Part shown: piece after piece, positions 7,516 through 14,391 of the stretch
Layout of the letters: every line of letters starts with the position of its first letter
How positions within the stretch are numbered: position 1 is the first letter of the stretch
DNA from: an uncultured Lachnospiraceae bacterium
GTDB lineage: Bacteria; Bacillota; Clostridia; Lachnospirales; Lachnospiraceae
Length of the DNA stretch: 63,064 bases
Direction: 5' to 3'
Assembly: GCA_910577115.1 (NCBI GenBank)
Contig: CAJTMC010000022.1
Coordinates: forward strand, 1 to 63,064
Made by a program: the position numbers and the translations under genes
The notes under the pieces: model-generated
Databases searched by the model: none
Told to the model about the DNA's origin: nothing
Seen by the model: only the letters and a program-made list of their open reading frames with translations

Positions 7516-8628
7516 TCAGGATTTGCGAAAGAGGCTGCCTATCGCATTGCCCATATTGCGCAGCATTTTTTTTAACCTTCCTAAAAGAGAACGACTGCGC
7601 TTGTCATAATAAAGATACTCGTTTCGGTATTCCTGCGGAACAATATCCTGTCCGTTTTCAAATGCAAGATAGTACTTGGCTGCCAGGTTCGGCTGGCTTG
7701 TCATATGATAACAATGTGCAAGGTCGAAGAAGGCTTTTGCAAGAGAGGGATTGCTTTTCTGTTCATTGAGGAGCGCTCCAATTCTGTTTAGGCAGTACGG
7801 AATAGCTTCCTCAAAACGATTCAGCTTCATAAAAATTTCAATGATCAATCGGTTTCCGTAATCATGATTACAGATCGCAAGCCCTTTTTTTACGGTTTCA
7901 AGCGCCTTTTCATAGTCCTTTGTTTTGATATAAATCAGAGCTAAGTCAAAATAACGGTTTTGTAAGGTGTCGTGGTTTTTTGAAGTCTCTGGCAGCGAAA
8001 GCGCAATTAACTTCTCCAAACACAGAAATGCTTCCTTATACAATTGAGGGCACACATCAACGGCTTCTTCAAGATCTGTCCAAAATGCCCAATAGGTTTC
8101 ATAGCGGTTCGGCTCCATTTCAATAGCGCGATAGAAATACTCAAGTGATTTTTGAATTGTTTTGGTATCCTCTGAATCTGCATACATGAGAATGTATTCC
8201 GCAGCCTGTGATAGGATCTTGGCAGTGCCGCCGGTGCGTTCTATGAAATGCTCTAATACTGCGATGCCTTCCGCACGATGTCCTGCGGTGGATAAAAAGT
8301 TCCAAAGCGCGTAAGAATATTCTTCCTTATCTTCAAGTGCAATGGCTTTATGATAATATTCCAAAGTTCGTGCCTCGTTTGTAAGGCTTTTTGAATGTGT
8401 GGCAAACCGGACAGCCAAATCATACCCAAATAATAATTCTGCTGTCAAAAAATAAAGTTCTGAGAGAGATTCATTACCGGTATCCATTATGACTTCATCT
8501 GTGGTACATTTTTGCAAAAGCGCTTCGGCTTGTTCAATTAATGGTTCATATGCTTCCCGATCGGTAGTTTTCTTGCGTTCCTGTAATTTAGATAGTGCAT
8601 TACTAAACAATTGTTTTTCTCTGCTCAT
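7516..8628 (-). CDS. TPR-repeat protein
   Basis: The 370-residue protein has no signal peptide or membrane segment and is predicted to be almost entirely alpha-helical. Several tetratricopeptide-like units are visible, for example around residues 150-185 (SLEYFYRAIEMEPNRYETYW) and 215-255 (NRYFDLALIYIKTKDYEKAL). The basic C-terminal tail ends in RKMLRN-type residues. TPR proteins serve as protein-binding scaffolds, and no partner or enzymatic domain can be seen. The gene has its own minus-strand promoter, next to three 16-bp iterons. Specific function is unknown. Confidence 0.75.
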   Translation of the reverse strand: MSREKQLFSNALSKLQERKKTTDREAYEPLIEQAEALLQKCTTDEVIMDTGNESLSELYFLTAELLFGYDLAVRFATHSKSLTNEARTLEYYHKAIALEDKEEYSYALWNFLSTAGHRAEGIAVLEHFIERTGGTAKILSQAAEYILMYADSEDTKTIQKSLEYFYRAIEMEPNRYETYWAFWTDLEEAVDVCPQLYKEAFLCLEKLIALSLPETSKNHDTLQNRYFDLALIYIKTKDYEKALETVKKGLAICNHDYGNRLIIEIFMKLNRFEEAIPYCLNRIGALLNEQKSNPSLAKAFFDLAHCYHMTSQPNLAAKYYLAFENGQDIVPQEYRNEYLYYDKRSRSLLGRLKKMLRNMGNAIGSLFRKS

Positions 8629-8724
8629 GTTTTTTTTCTCTCAAAAACTCTGTTTTATAGTAAAATTCAATATTTAGTGTATTCTGCTGTATAAACTAAA
8701 AGGATGTAAATACTAAACATTTGT

Positions 8725-8753
8725 ATTATATAATAAAAACATTCCTTTTACAA
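8725..8753 (-). promoter_or_regulatory. promoter of the TPR gene
   Basis: On the minus strand TTGTAA (8748-8753) and TATAAT (8725-8730) are 17 bp apart, about 97 nt upstream of the TPR start codon. The iterons at 8756-8802 abut the -35 hexamer. Confidence 0.65.
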
Positions 8754-8755
8754 GT

Positions 8756-8802
8756 AAACATGTTATTTTCGAAACATGTTATTTTCGAAACATGTTATTT
8801 TA
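8756..8802. repeat. three tandem 16-bp iterons
   Basis: The unit AAACATGTTATTTTCG occurs at 8756-8771 and 8772-8787, with a third copy at 8788-8802 that differs at its end. Each unit contains the palindrome ACATGT, and the junctions create TTTCGAAA. Position directly upstream of the TPR gene -35 box suggests a protein binding array. The period is too short and spacer-free for a CRISPR. Confidence 0.8.
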
Positions 8803-8877
8803 GTATTTTTAACTTGACTTTTGGAATGGCTTAGCAACGAACCTAACCTTCTTGACAGGGAACGCTTCTTTGCAAGA

Positions 8878-8907
8878 TTGACAAAAATCCGTAAAATGCT
8901 GTATATT
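8878..8907 (+). promoter_or_regulatory. promoter of the ATP-grasp gene
   Basis: TTGACA (8878-8883) and TATATT (8902-8907) are separated by 18 bp, about 60 nt before the ATG at 8968. Confidence 0.7.
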
Positions 8908-8967
8908 ACTTCTTAGCAGGTATTAGAAAGGTATATTTCATTTTCGGATTGGTCAGGGAGAGGGATT

Positions 8968-9822
8968 ATGGTAAATACAATTTTATTTCCGTCAAGTTTT
9001 TTTAGCACTCATAAGATAGATGAGGATTTGCAGGAGGAATATGACGCGGTGCTGCGCACAGGACTGTTTGATGTAATCTTGTTTGGGTATGAACAGTGGT
9101 TCCATGAAGGGAAATTGGTGTTGGCGAAAATGCCGACGGAAAAGGTATATGCGGTTTATCGCGGGTGGATGATGCAGCCTGATTTGTATGAGCAGTTTTA
9201 TACACAGCTTGCACAGCAGGGGATTTTTCTAGTGACAAATCCAAACGAGTATGCCAACATGCATGTGTTTCCGAATGTTTATCCGATGGTTCGGGAGGAT
9301 ACCGCCAAAATGAGCGTGTTTCCTCTGCATGAGGAAATTGATATTGTGCGCGTCAAACAGGAATTTTCGAGATTTATGGTAAAGGATTATGTAAAGTCTG
9401 TCAAGGGAACGGAGTTTCCGAAATATTTTGACCATTCTATTGACCAAAGCAGTTTTAATCAATGGATGGAAGTATTTTACAAATATCGGGGCGATTTGCT
9501 TACGGGTGGTATTTGTATCAAGGAATATTTGGATTTGAAACGGTATGGGGACAAAACAAACGAGTTTCGGGTATTTTATATCAATCATAAGGCAGCAGCA
9601 ATAACAAGAAATTCCGGACAGATGCAAGTGACGGCAGAACCTCCGAAGGAACTCATTGAAAAGTATCGAGATTTACCAAGTGTACTTTATACAGTTGATT
9701 ATGCAGAATTGCAAGACGGAACATGGAGGATTATAGAGGCGGGCGATGGTGAAGTGTCAGGGCTTTCACAAGGTCAGGACTATGAGGCGTTTTTTCGGTC
9801 GTTGTATTATTGCTTTGCATAA
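8968..9822 (+). CDS. ATP-grasp domain protein
   Basis: This is a soluble 284-residue protein. The C-terminal half carries ATP-grasp features: the nucleotide-binding lysine strand FMVKDYVKSVKG (about residues 136-147), the EFRVFY strand (about 199-204), and the metal-binding end DGTWRIIEAGDGEVSGL (about 251-267). This arrangement matches the DUF4343-type ATP-grasp proteins found alone in many Firmicutes. ATP-grasp enzymes form amide or thioester bonds through acyl-phosphates, but the substrate here is unknown. AGGGAGAGGG precedes the ATG. An AraC regulator follows 88 nt later, though no functional link is evident. Confidence 0.8.
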   Translation: MVNTILFPSSFFSTHKIDEDLQEEYDAVLRTGLFDVILFGYEQWFHEGKLVLAKMPTEKVYAVYRGWMMQPDLYEQFYTQLAQQGIFLVTNPNEYANMHVFPNVYPMVREDTAKMSVFPLHEEIDIVRVKQEFSRFMVKDYVKSVKGTEFPKYFDHSIDQSSFNQWMEVFYKYRGDLLTGGICIKEYLDLKRYGDKTNEFRVFYINHKAAAITRNSGQMQVTAEPPKELIEKYRDLPSVLYTVDYAELQDGTWRIIEAGDGEVSGLSQGQDYEAFFRSLYYCFA

Positions 9823-9910
9823 AAACAGGCAGATAAAGTACCAGCCTGCGATACTTGAATAAAATCGGGAGGGCGGCGGCAGAAAGAATATAAAATAAGA
9901 GGAAGACAGA

Positions 9911-10750
9911 ATGGCTACAATCACAAACGAAACGGTCAACCATGCGATTGACTATATTTTGGAGCACATCAATGAAGAATTGTCGGTGGACGATGTGGCG
10001 GCGCACTGCCATTTTTCCAAATATCATTTTGGCAGAATGTTTAAGGAACAGACGGGAGAGAGCGTTTATGCGTTTATGAAGCGGCTGAAGGTGGAGCAGA
10101 GCGCGTTTCGGCTGAAGGTAGAGCCAAAGCGCAGCGTTACGGACATCGGGTATGCGTTTGGGTACAGTCCGTCGAATTATAGCTGGCTCTTTCGGCAGCA
10201 GTATCAGACCAATCCAGTCAATTTTCGCAGAAACTGTTATCAGGCAACAATACAACATCCGTTTTTTCACAATACTTTTAGCGAGATGGAAAGCTTTGAG
10301 GAGTGCAATCAAAAGATTACAGTGAAGACGCTGCCGGATTATTATGTTGTGTATGAGCGCAGAATCGGCAGTTATCGTTACTTGAGCCGGCAGTGGCGTT
10401 ATTTTATTGAAAAATATCGGGAATTTGTGAACGCGGATACGCAGTTTTTGGAGCGGACGTTTGATGATCCGGCAATCACCGACCAAAATGGCTGCCTTTA
10501 TGATATTTGCATGAGTGTGGATAAAAGTGTTTCGCTTGAAAATACTTTCACGATAGAGGGCGGAAAGTGTGCTGTGTACTCTTATAAAGGTTTGGGAAAA
10601 CACATTTATGCTGCATATCAGACCATTTTTACCGTATGGCTGCCGCAGACGCCGTATACGTTGGACAGCCGCAGCGGATTTGACATTTATCATATGGTGG
10701 ACAGTGAATCCGGATATATGGAGCTGGATATTTGTCTGCCGTTGAAATAG
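9911..10750 (+). CDS. AraC-family regulator with GyrI-like effector domain
   Basis: The N-terminal 105 residues form an AraC/XylS double helix-turn-helix. Helix-turn-helix 1 covers LSVDDVAAHCHFSKYHFGRM and helix-turn-helix 2 VTDIGYAFGYSPSNYSWLFR. The remaining 170 residues resemble the GyrI/Rob C-terminal domain that binds small hydrophobic molecules. This domain order (DNA binding first) is that of Rob/BmrR-type regulators of drug efflux. A MATE efflux gene follows 117 nt downstream, so it is a plausible target. The sequence TTGAATAAAATCGGGAGG just upstream recurs before the response regulator gene at 36372. Confidence 0.88.
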   Translation: MATITNETVNHAIDYILEHINEELSVDDVAAHCHFSKYHFGRMFKEQTGESVYAFMKRLKVEQSAFRLKVEPKRSVTDIGYAFGYSPSNYSWLFRQQYQTNPVNFRRNCYQATIQHPFFHNTFSEMESFEECNQKITVKTLPDYYVVYERRIGSYRYLSRQWRYFIEKYREFVNADTQFLERTFDDPAITDQNGCLYDICMSVDKSVSLENTFTIEGGKCAVYSYKGLGKHIYAAYQTIFTVWLPQTPYTLDSRSGFDIYHMVDSESGYMELDICLPLK

Positions 10751-10810
10751 TTTTACAATATTGTATGCATATGCTTAATCAGAGCACAAATTCAGAAGTT
10801 TATATTATTT

Positions 10811-10858
10811 CCTCCTGCTATGATAGTTCTGTTCCAAAGAAAATATCATAACAGGAGG
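10811..10858 (+). promoter_or_regulatory. hairpin sequestering the MATE gene ribosome binding site
   Basis: CCTCCTG-c-TATGATA (10811-10825) can pair with TATCATA-a-CAGGAGG (10844-10858), giving 14 pairs around one mismatch and an 18-nt loop. The 3' arm is the Shine-Dalgarno sequence AGGAGG of the gene starting at 10868, so the folded form should block translation. Confidence 0.7.
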
Positions 10859-10867
10859 TTTTTAATT

Positions 10868-12172
10868 ATGGATTTAGAGAAAATCAAACAAAACACGATA
10901 GGAATGATTTTGCAGTTTTCGATTCCTGCCATTATTGCAATGGTGCTGACTTCGCTGATTACGGTAGTGGATGGCTTTTTTATCGGAAATTTTGTAGGAG
11001 AGGAAGGAATTGCAGCGGTCAACTTAGGGCTGCCGATTATTTACTTATTTTTGTCAATCGGTTTGATGGTATCCGTTGGAGGGGTTGCGATTGCGGGCAT
11101 GAAGTTTGGCGCTGGAAATCTAGCAGCATGCAATCAGGTGTTTCGGCAAACGATTGCGACTACCGTTGTATTTTCCGTATTGACGGGGATTGTGGTGGCA
11201 TTGTTTTTTGAACCGATGCTCAATATTTTAGGTGCAAAAGGTCAGGTGCGGGAATACTTTCAGGCTTATTACGGCATTTTGCTGTTCGAGCTGATTGTGA
11301 TGGTGGTGAATTCTTCGTTTGGTATGTTTATTCGGGGGGAAGGGAATCCGCAGTTTTATATGAAGGTCAATATTGTGAGTGTCTTGACAAATATTGTTTT
11401 AGACTATGTGTTTGCGGCGCGCTTTCCTTTCGGAATTGCCGGAATTGCGATTGCGTCCCTCCTTTCGGCATTGCTTTCGTTTGTACTTATTTTGTACTTT
11501 TTTCTGAAAAAAACAAAAGTATATCATTTAGGTACGTTTTCCTTTTCGGGATCACTTTTAAAAAGGACGCTGTTAAATGGCAGCTCGGAGTTTATTGGTG
11601 AGATGTCAACGGGAATTGCCATGTTTGCCTACAATTTTGTGATTATGAGAAAAATCGGTGTCGATGGTGTAACGGCATTTACAATCGTAGGATACGTTTC
11701 CTATGTGTTTAGTATGATTATAGTTGGATTTGGGCAGGGTACGAGTCCTTTAATCAGCTTTAGCTTTGGCGCAAAGGAAGGGAAGCTTGCAAAGAATATA
11801 CGAAAGCAGACAAACGGTCTTGTATTTGTGATTGGTGCGGCGGTATTTCTTCTGATGGCAGTTCTTTCAGGCTGGTATAGTGGTCTGTTTGTGAAGAATG
11901 ATGCAATTCAACAGATGGTGCGGCAAGGAATGCTCATTTTTATGGTTTCCTTTTTCTTCTGCGGTATCAATGCAATCACATCGTTTTATTTTACTTCCAT
12001 TGGTAAAGCGTTTGAATCGGCGGTCATTTCACTGTCAAGGGGACTTGTAGTATTGCTGGTTTGTATCTTTGTACTTCCTGCGTATTTGGGAATGACGGGC
12101 GTATGGCTTGCGGCGCCGGTTACGGAAATCGTTACCCTTGTAATCAGTGGGATTATGGTAAAAATAAATTGA
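10868..12172 (+). CDS. MATE-family efflux transporter
   Basis: The 434-residue integral membrane protein has about twelve hydrophobic segments in two related halves, as in MATE drug/Na+ or drug/H+ antiporters. The N-terminus (LQFSIPAIIAMVLTSLITV followed by VDGFFIGNFVGEEGIAAVNL) is typical of the DinF/NorM-like branch. The frame extends to ATG 10820, but that codon lies inside the hairpin and has no ribosome binding site, whereas ATG 10868 follows AACAGGAGG at 9 nt. The preceding AraC/GyrI-type regulator probably controls it, and the Shine-Dalgarno hairpin adds a translational layer. The substrate is unknown. Confidence 0.88.
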   Translation: MDLEKIKQNTIGMILQFSIPAIIAMVLTSLITVVDGFFIGNFVGEEGIAAVNLGLPIIYLFLSIGLMVSVGGVAIAGMKFGAGNLAACNQVFRQTIATTVVFSVLTGIVVALFFEPMLNILGAKGQVREYFQAYYGILLFELIVMVVNSSFGMFIRGEGNPQFYMKVNIVSVLTNIVLDYVFAARFPFGIAGIAIASLLSALLSFVLILYFFLKKTKVYHLGTFSFSGSLLKRTLLNGSSEFIGEMSTGIAMFAYNFVIMRKIGVDGVTAFTIVGYVSYVFSMIIVGFGQGTSPLISFSFGAKEGKLAKNIRKQTNGLVFVIGAAVFLLMAVLSGWYSGLFVKNDAIQQMVRQGMLIFMVSFFFCGINAITSFYFTSIGKAFESAVISLSRGLVVLLVCIFVLPAYLGMTGVWLAAPVTEIVTLVISGIMVKIN

Positions 12173-12291
12173 GAAGAAAACAAAGGCAAAGGTGCTTTCG
12201 CCGGAGGTTATAAAGCAGAACAGTGTATTTTTCATGCATATGCGGAAATTTCCATTTGATATGTATTTGTCAGTAGAAATATATATTACGA

Positions 12292-12320
12292 TTGATTTTG
12301 CAAACAATCATTGATAAAAT
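12292..12320 (+). promoter_or_regulatory. promoter of the Nudix gene
   Basis: TTGATT (12292-12297) and TAAAAT (12315-12320) are 17 bp apart. The predicted start is near 12327. Confidence 0.5.
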
Positions 12321-12401
12321 ATAGTTAAGTTCAAGGGAGTTTGTTCTGTGTATATAAGGTTATCAGTGTATTTGGCAATTTATAAAATGGGAGAGTATGA
12401 G

Positions 12402-12872
12402 ATGTCTGTGAGCAGTGAAAATACAAATTGGGGGCAAAGTGTAACAGGAGTTGTTATAAAAGACGGCAAAGTGCTACTTGCGCGCCATACATATGGAAGT
12501 GGGAAAAATATGCTTATCATACCGGGAGGATATGTGAATTTTGGAGAAACACCACAAGAAGCGTTAAAGCGTGAATTTATCGAGGAAACCAAGATTGAGG
12601 TTGAAGCAATTGATGTGATTGGTATTCGATTTAATATGCATGATTGGTATATTGCATTTAAGGCAAAATATATTTCAGGCGAAGCTTCAACGGACAATCA
12701 TGAAAACAGCGAGGTATTGTGGTTAGCCATTGAGGAAGCATTATCAAGAGAAGATGTTGCGGAACTTACAAAAACTTTAATTGCGAGTGCAGTTTCGAAA
12801 AAGGGCGGGTTAAGGAATAAAGCGTATGTGGGGAATGAAAAGCATGCGCCATATTCTTTATATTGTGTGTAA
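12402..12872 (+). CDS. Nudix hydrolase
   Basis: The protein (156 residues from this start) carries a Nudix box at about residues 42-64, GGYVNFGETPQEALKREF followed by IEET, with the REx2EE core that binds the metal. Nudix enzymes cleave nucleoside diphosphates linked to another moiety. Lys replaces the Gly that usually follows EE-T. ATG 12402 has GGGAGAG 7 nt upstream. An upstream GTG at 12348 also has AAGGGAG, so an N-terminus 18 residues longer is possible. The last 161 bp of this gene and 36 bp beyond it are duplicated at 53101-53297. Confidence 0.85.
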   Translation: MSVSSENTNWGQSVTGVVIKDGKVLLARHTYGSGKNMLIIPGGYVNFGETPQEALKREFIEETKIEVEAIDVIGIRFNMHDWYIAFKAKYISGEASTDNHENSEVLWLAIEEALSREDVAELTKTLIASAVSKKGGLRNKAYVGNEKHAPYSLYCV

Positions 12873-12908
12873 CTGGGATATTGCAATAATGACAAAAATT
12901 TAACAAGG
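12712..12908 (+). repeat. parental copy of a 197-bp dispersed duplication
   Basis: This segment aligns without gaps to 53101-53297 with about 20 mismatches by eye (near 90 percent identity). It covers the 3' end of the Nudix gene and the flank ending in ACAAAAATTTAACAAGG. Confidence 0.9.
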
Positions 12909-13033
12909 AGTGACTAAAGCCCCATTTGCAACACACCATTTGACGCGATTGGTTATCAAGTTTAGTTTTGTGAGAAAAATCCAAATGAGGATTTGCGGAT
13001 GTTGAATTACAGGTTTTAGGAGGAAGTGTAAGG

Positions 13034-13777
13034 ATGGAATTAAGATCTTGCTGCGTTCAAAAGCTGGTATGGAAATTCAAAAATCGAATCAGTAAAATCC
13101 TGCTATTTCTGATGTTCATGGAAATAATGTGTATACAGGTACATGCAGCTGAGTTAGAGCTCGAACCCAAAACATACAGTGACAGTAATCCATATAATTT
13201 CAAATTTTCTTATACATGGACATCAGAGGGAAAAACAATCCAATCCTATGATGTATCAGAAAACGGACAGATCGCGATTGCTTTTTCCGATAATACAATT
13301 GGTGTGTTTGATAAAAATATGAATTTTATGTACCAGCTGTCATTTTTGTGCAGTGGCGCATCCGGCGTGCTATGGCTGGGAGAAAATCTTCTGTTTATTG
13401 ATCTTCGATCGAATACGGCTGTTGTATGTGACAATTATGGGCGGACGGAAAGCTTTTACGAAATCATCGGTCCGGAAAATTATTATTATGAAGTTGTGGA
13501 GGAACGTATGCGAAAACGGGGAGATGACCGGTATTATTGTACGAATGGAAGTGGGGGGAATAATCCGCTGGTACATTACGGTTCTTATTCCATTCTGAAA
13601 CGGACATCAAAAGAAGGTGAGGAAGAAATTTTATATGAGGCGGATGTATTGCTGGATGGAGCGCTTGTGGCAAGACTGGTTATACTTGTTTGGATGTTGA
13701 TGCCTTTATTCGCAGGTGGAGGTGTGATTGTTATTTGGTTTTGGACAAGAGAAGAGCGGACAAAAAATCATAAATGA
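13034..13777 (+). CDS. membrane-anchored extracytoplasmic protein of unknown function
   Basis: I do not recognise this 247-residue protein. It has an N-terminal signal-like segment (ILLFLMFMEIMCIQVHA, about residues 20-36), an extracytoplasmic beta-rich region, and a C-terminal membrane segment (about 213-237) ending in a positively charged tail. The central part reads like strands of a beta-propeller (SYDVSENGQIAIAFSDNTIG and GVLWLGENLLFIDLRSNTAV), a pattern seen in WD40/YVTN-like sensors, but only two or three blades would fit. TTTTAGGAGGAAG precedes the ATG. The following gene starts 35 nt later and may be cotranscribed. Confidence 0.7.
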   Translation: MELRSCCVQKLVWKFKNRISKILLFLMFMEIMCIQVHAAELELEPKTYSDSNPYNFKFSYTWTSEGKTIQSYDVSENGQIAIAFSDNTIGVFDKNMNFMYQLSFLCSGASGVLWLGENLLFIDLRSNTAVVCDNYGRTESFYEIIGPENYYYEVVEERMRKRGDDRYYCTNGSGGNNPLVHYGSYSILKRTSKEGEEEILYEADVLLDGALVARLVILVWMLMPLFAGGGVIVIWFWTREERTKNHK

Positions 13778-13811
13778 TAAGTTTCAAATTTTGAGGCAGA
13801 AGGAGAGAAAA

Positions 13812-14285
13812 ATGTCAATCGAAAGAGTAAAAGCATATTTCAAAAAATACGGGATGGAAGAAAACATACAGGAGTTTGAGGTGTCAAGCGCAACGGTGGA
13901 GCTTGCTGCCAAGGCATTGCATTGTGCACCGCAGCGAATTGCAAAGACACTTTCTTTTATGGTAGATGACCATGCAATGCTGGTGGTAACTGCCGGAGAT
14001 GCCAAAATCGATAATCACAAATATAAGGCACAGTTTGGAACAAAGGCAAAAATGCTCTCGCCGGAAGAAGCAGAGCAGCTGGTTGGACATGCGGTGGGCG
14101 GTGTATGCCCTTTTGCGGTAAATGAGGGTGTAACAGTTTACTTGGACGTGTCGCTGAAACGTTTTGAGACCGTTTTTCCCGCCTGCGGCAGCTCGAACAG
14201 TGCGATTGAGCTTACGATTCCAAAGCTGGAGCAACACTCCGGATATACGGAGTGGGTAGATGTCTGCAAAGGCTATGAGGCGTGA
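13812..14285 (+). CDS. YbaK/EbsC-type aminoacyl-tRNA deacylase
   Basis: The 157-residue protein is a full-length YbaK/EbsC/ProX-family member. These enzymes hydrolyse mischarged tRNAs, such as Cys-tRNA(Pro), in trans. Visible family features are the lysine strand RIAKTLSFMVDD (about residues 38-49), the conserved LSPEEAEQLVGHAVGGVCPF block (about 80-99) with its GGVxPF core, and GSSNSAIELT near 125. ATG 13812 has AGGAGAGAAAA upstream. The frame continues further upstream, but without a better start. Its exact tRNA substrate is not inferable. Confidence 0.85.
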   Translation: MSIERVKAYFKKYGMEENIQEFEVSSATVELAAKALHCAPQRIAKTLSFMVDDHAMLVVTAGDAKIDNHKYKAQFGTKAKMLSPEEAEQLVGHAVGGVCPFAVNEGVTVYLDVSLKRFETVFPACGSSNSAIELTIPKLEQHSGYTEWVDVCKGYEA

Positions 14286-14316
14286 TTTGTAATGCAAAGT
14301 AATAACCGTTGTATTA

Positions 14317-14357
14317 CCGGAAATACCGGTCTTATTTCAAAGATCAGGTATTTCCGG
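14317..14357. terminator. hairpin between converging genes
   Basis: CCGGAAATACC (14317-14327) pairs with GGTATTTCCGG (14347-14357) across a 19-nt loop, between the ends of the deacylase and cellobiose phosphorylase genes. It lacks a clear T run, so terminator function is tentative. Confidence 0.5.
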
Positions 14358-14391
14358 CAATATCCGGAAATTGAAAAGGCTTTGCCTGATA

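Noticed and set aside
8756..8802. Possible CRISPR-like array
   Set aside because: The 16-bp units are directly adjacent with no spacers, only three copies exist, and no cas genes are present.
9731..10693. 320-codon minus-strand ORF opposite the AraC gene
   Set aside because: Its translation is low-complexity-like with no domain, and the plus strand encodes a clear AraC regulator.
12173..12291. Open stretch after the first MATE gene with KTKAKVLSPE-like coding, similar to a motif in the YbaK-type gene
   Set aside because: The similarity covers fewer than ten residues, there is no start or ribosome binding site, and it could be chance or a lost MATE tail.
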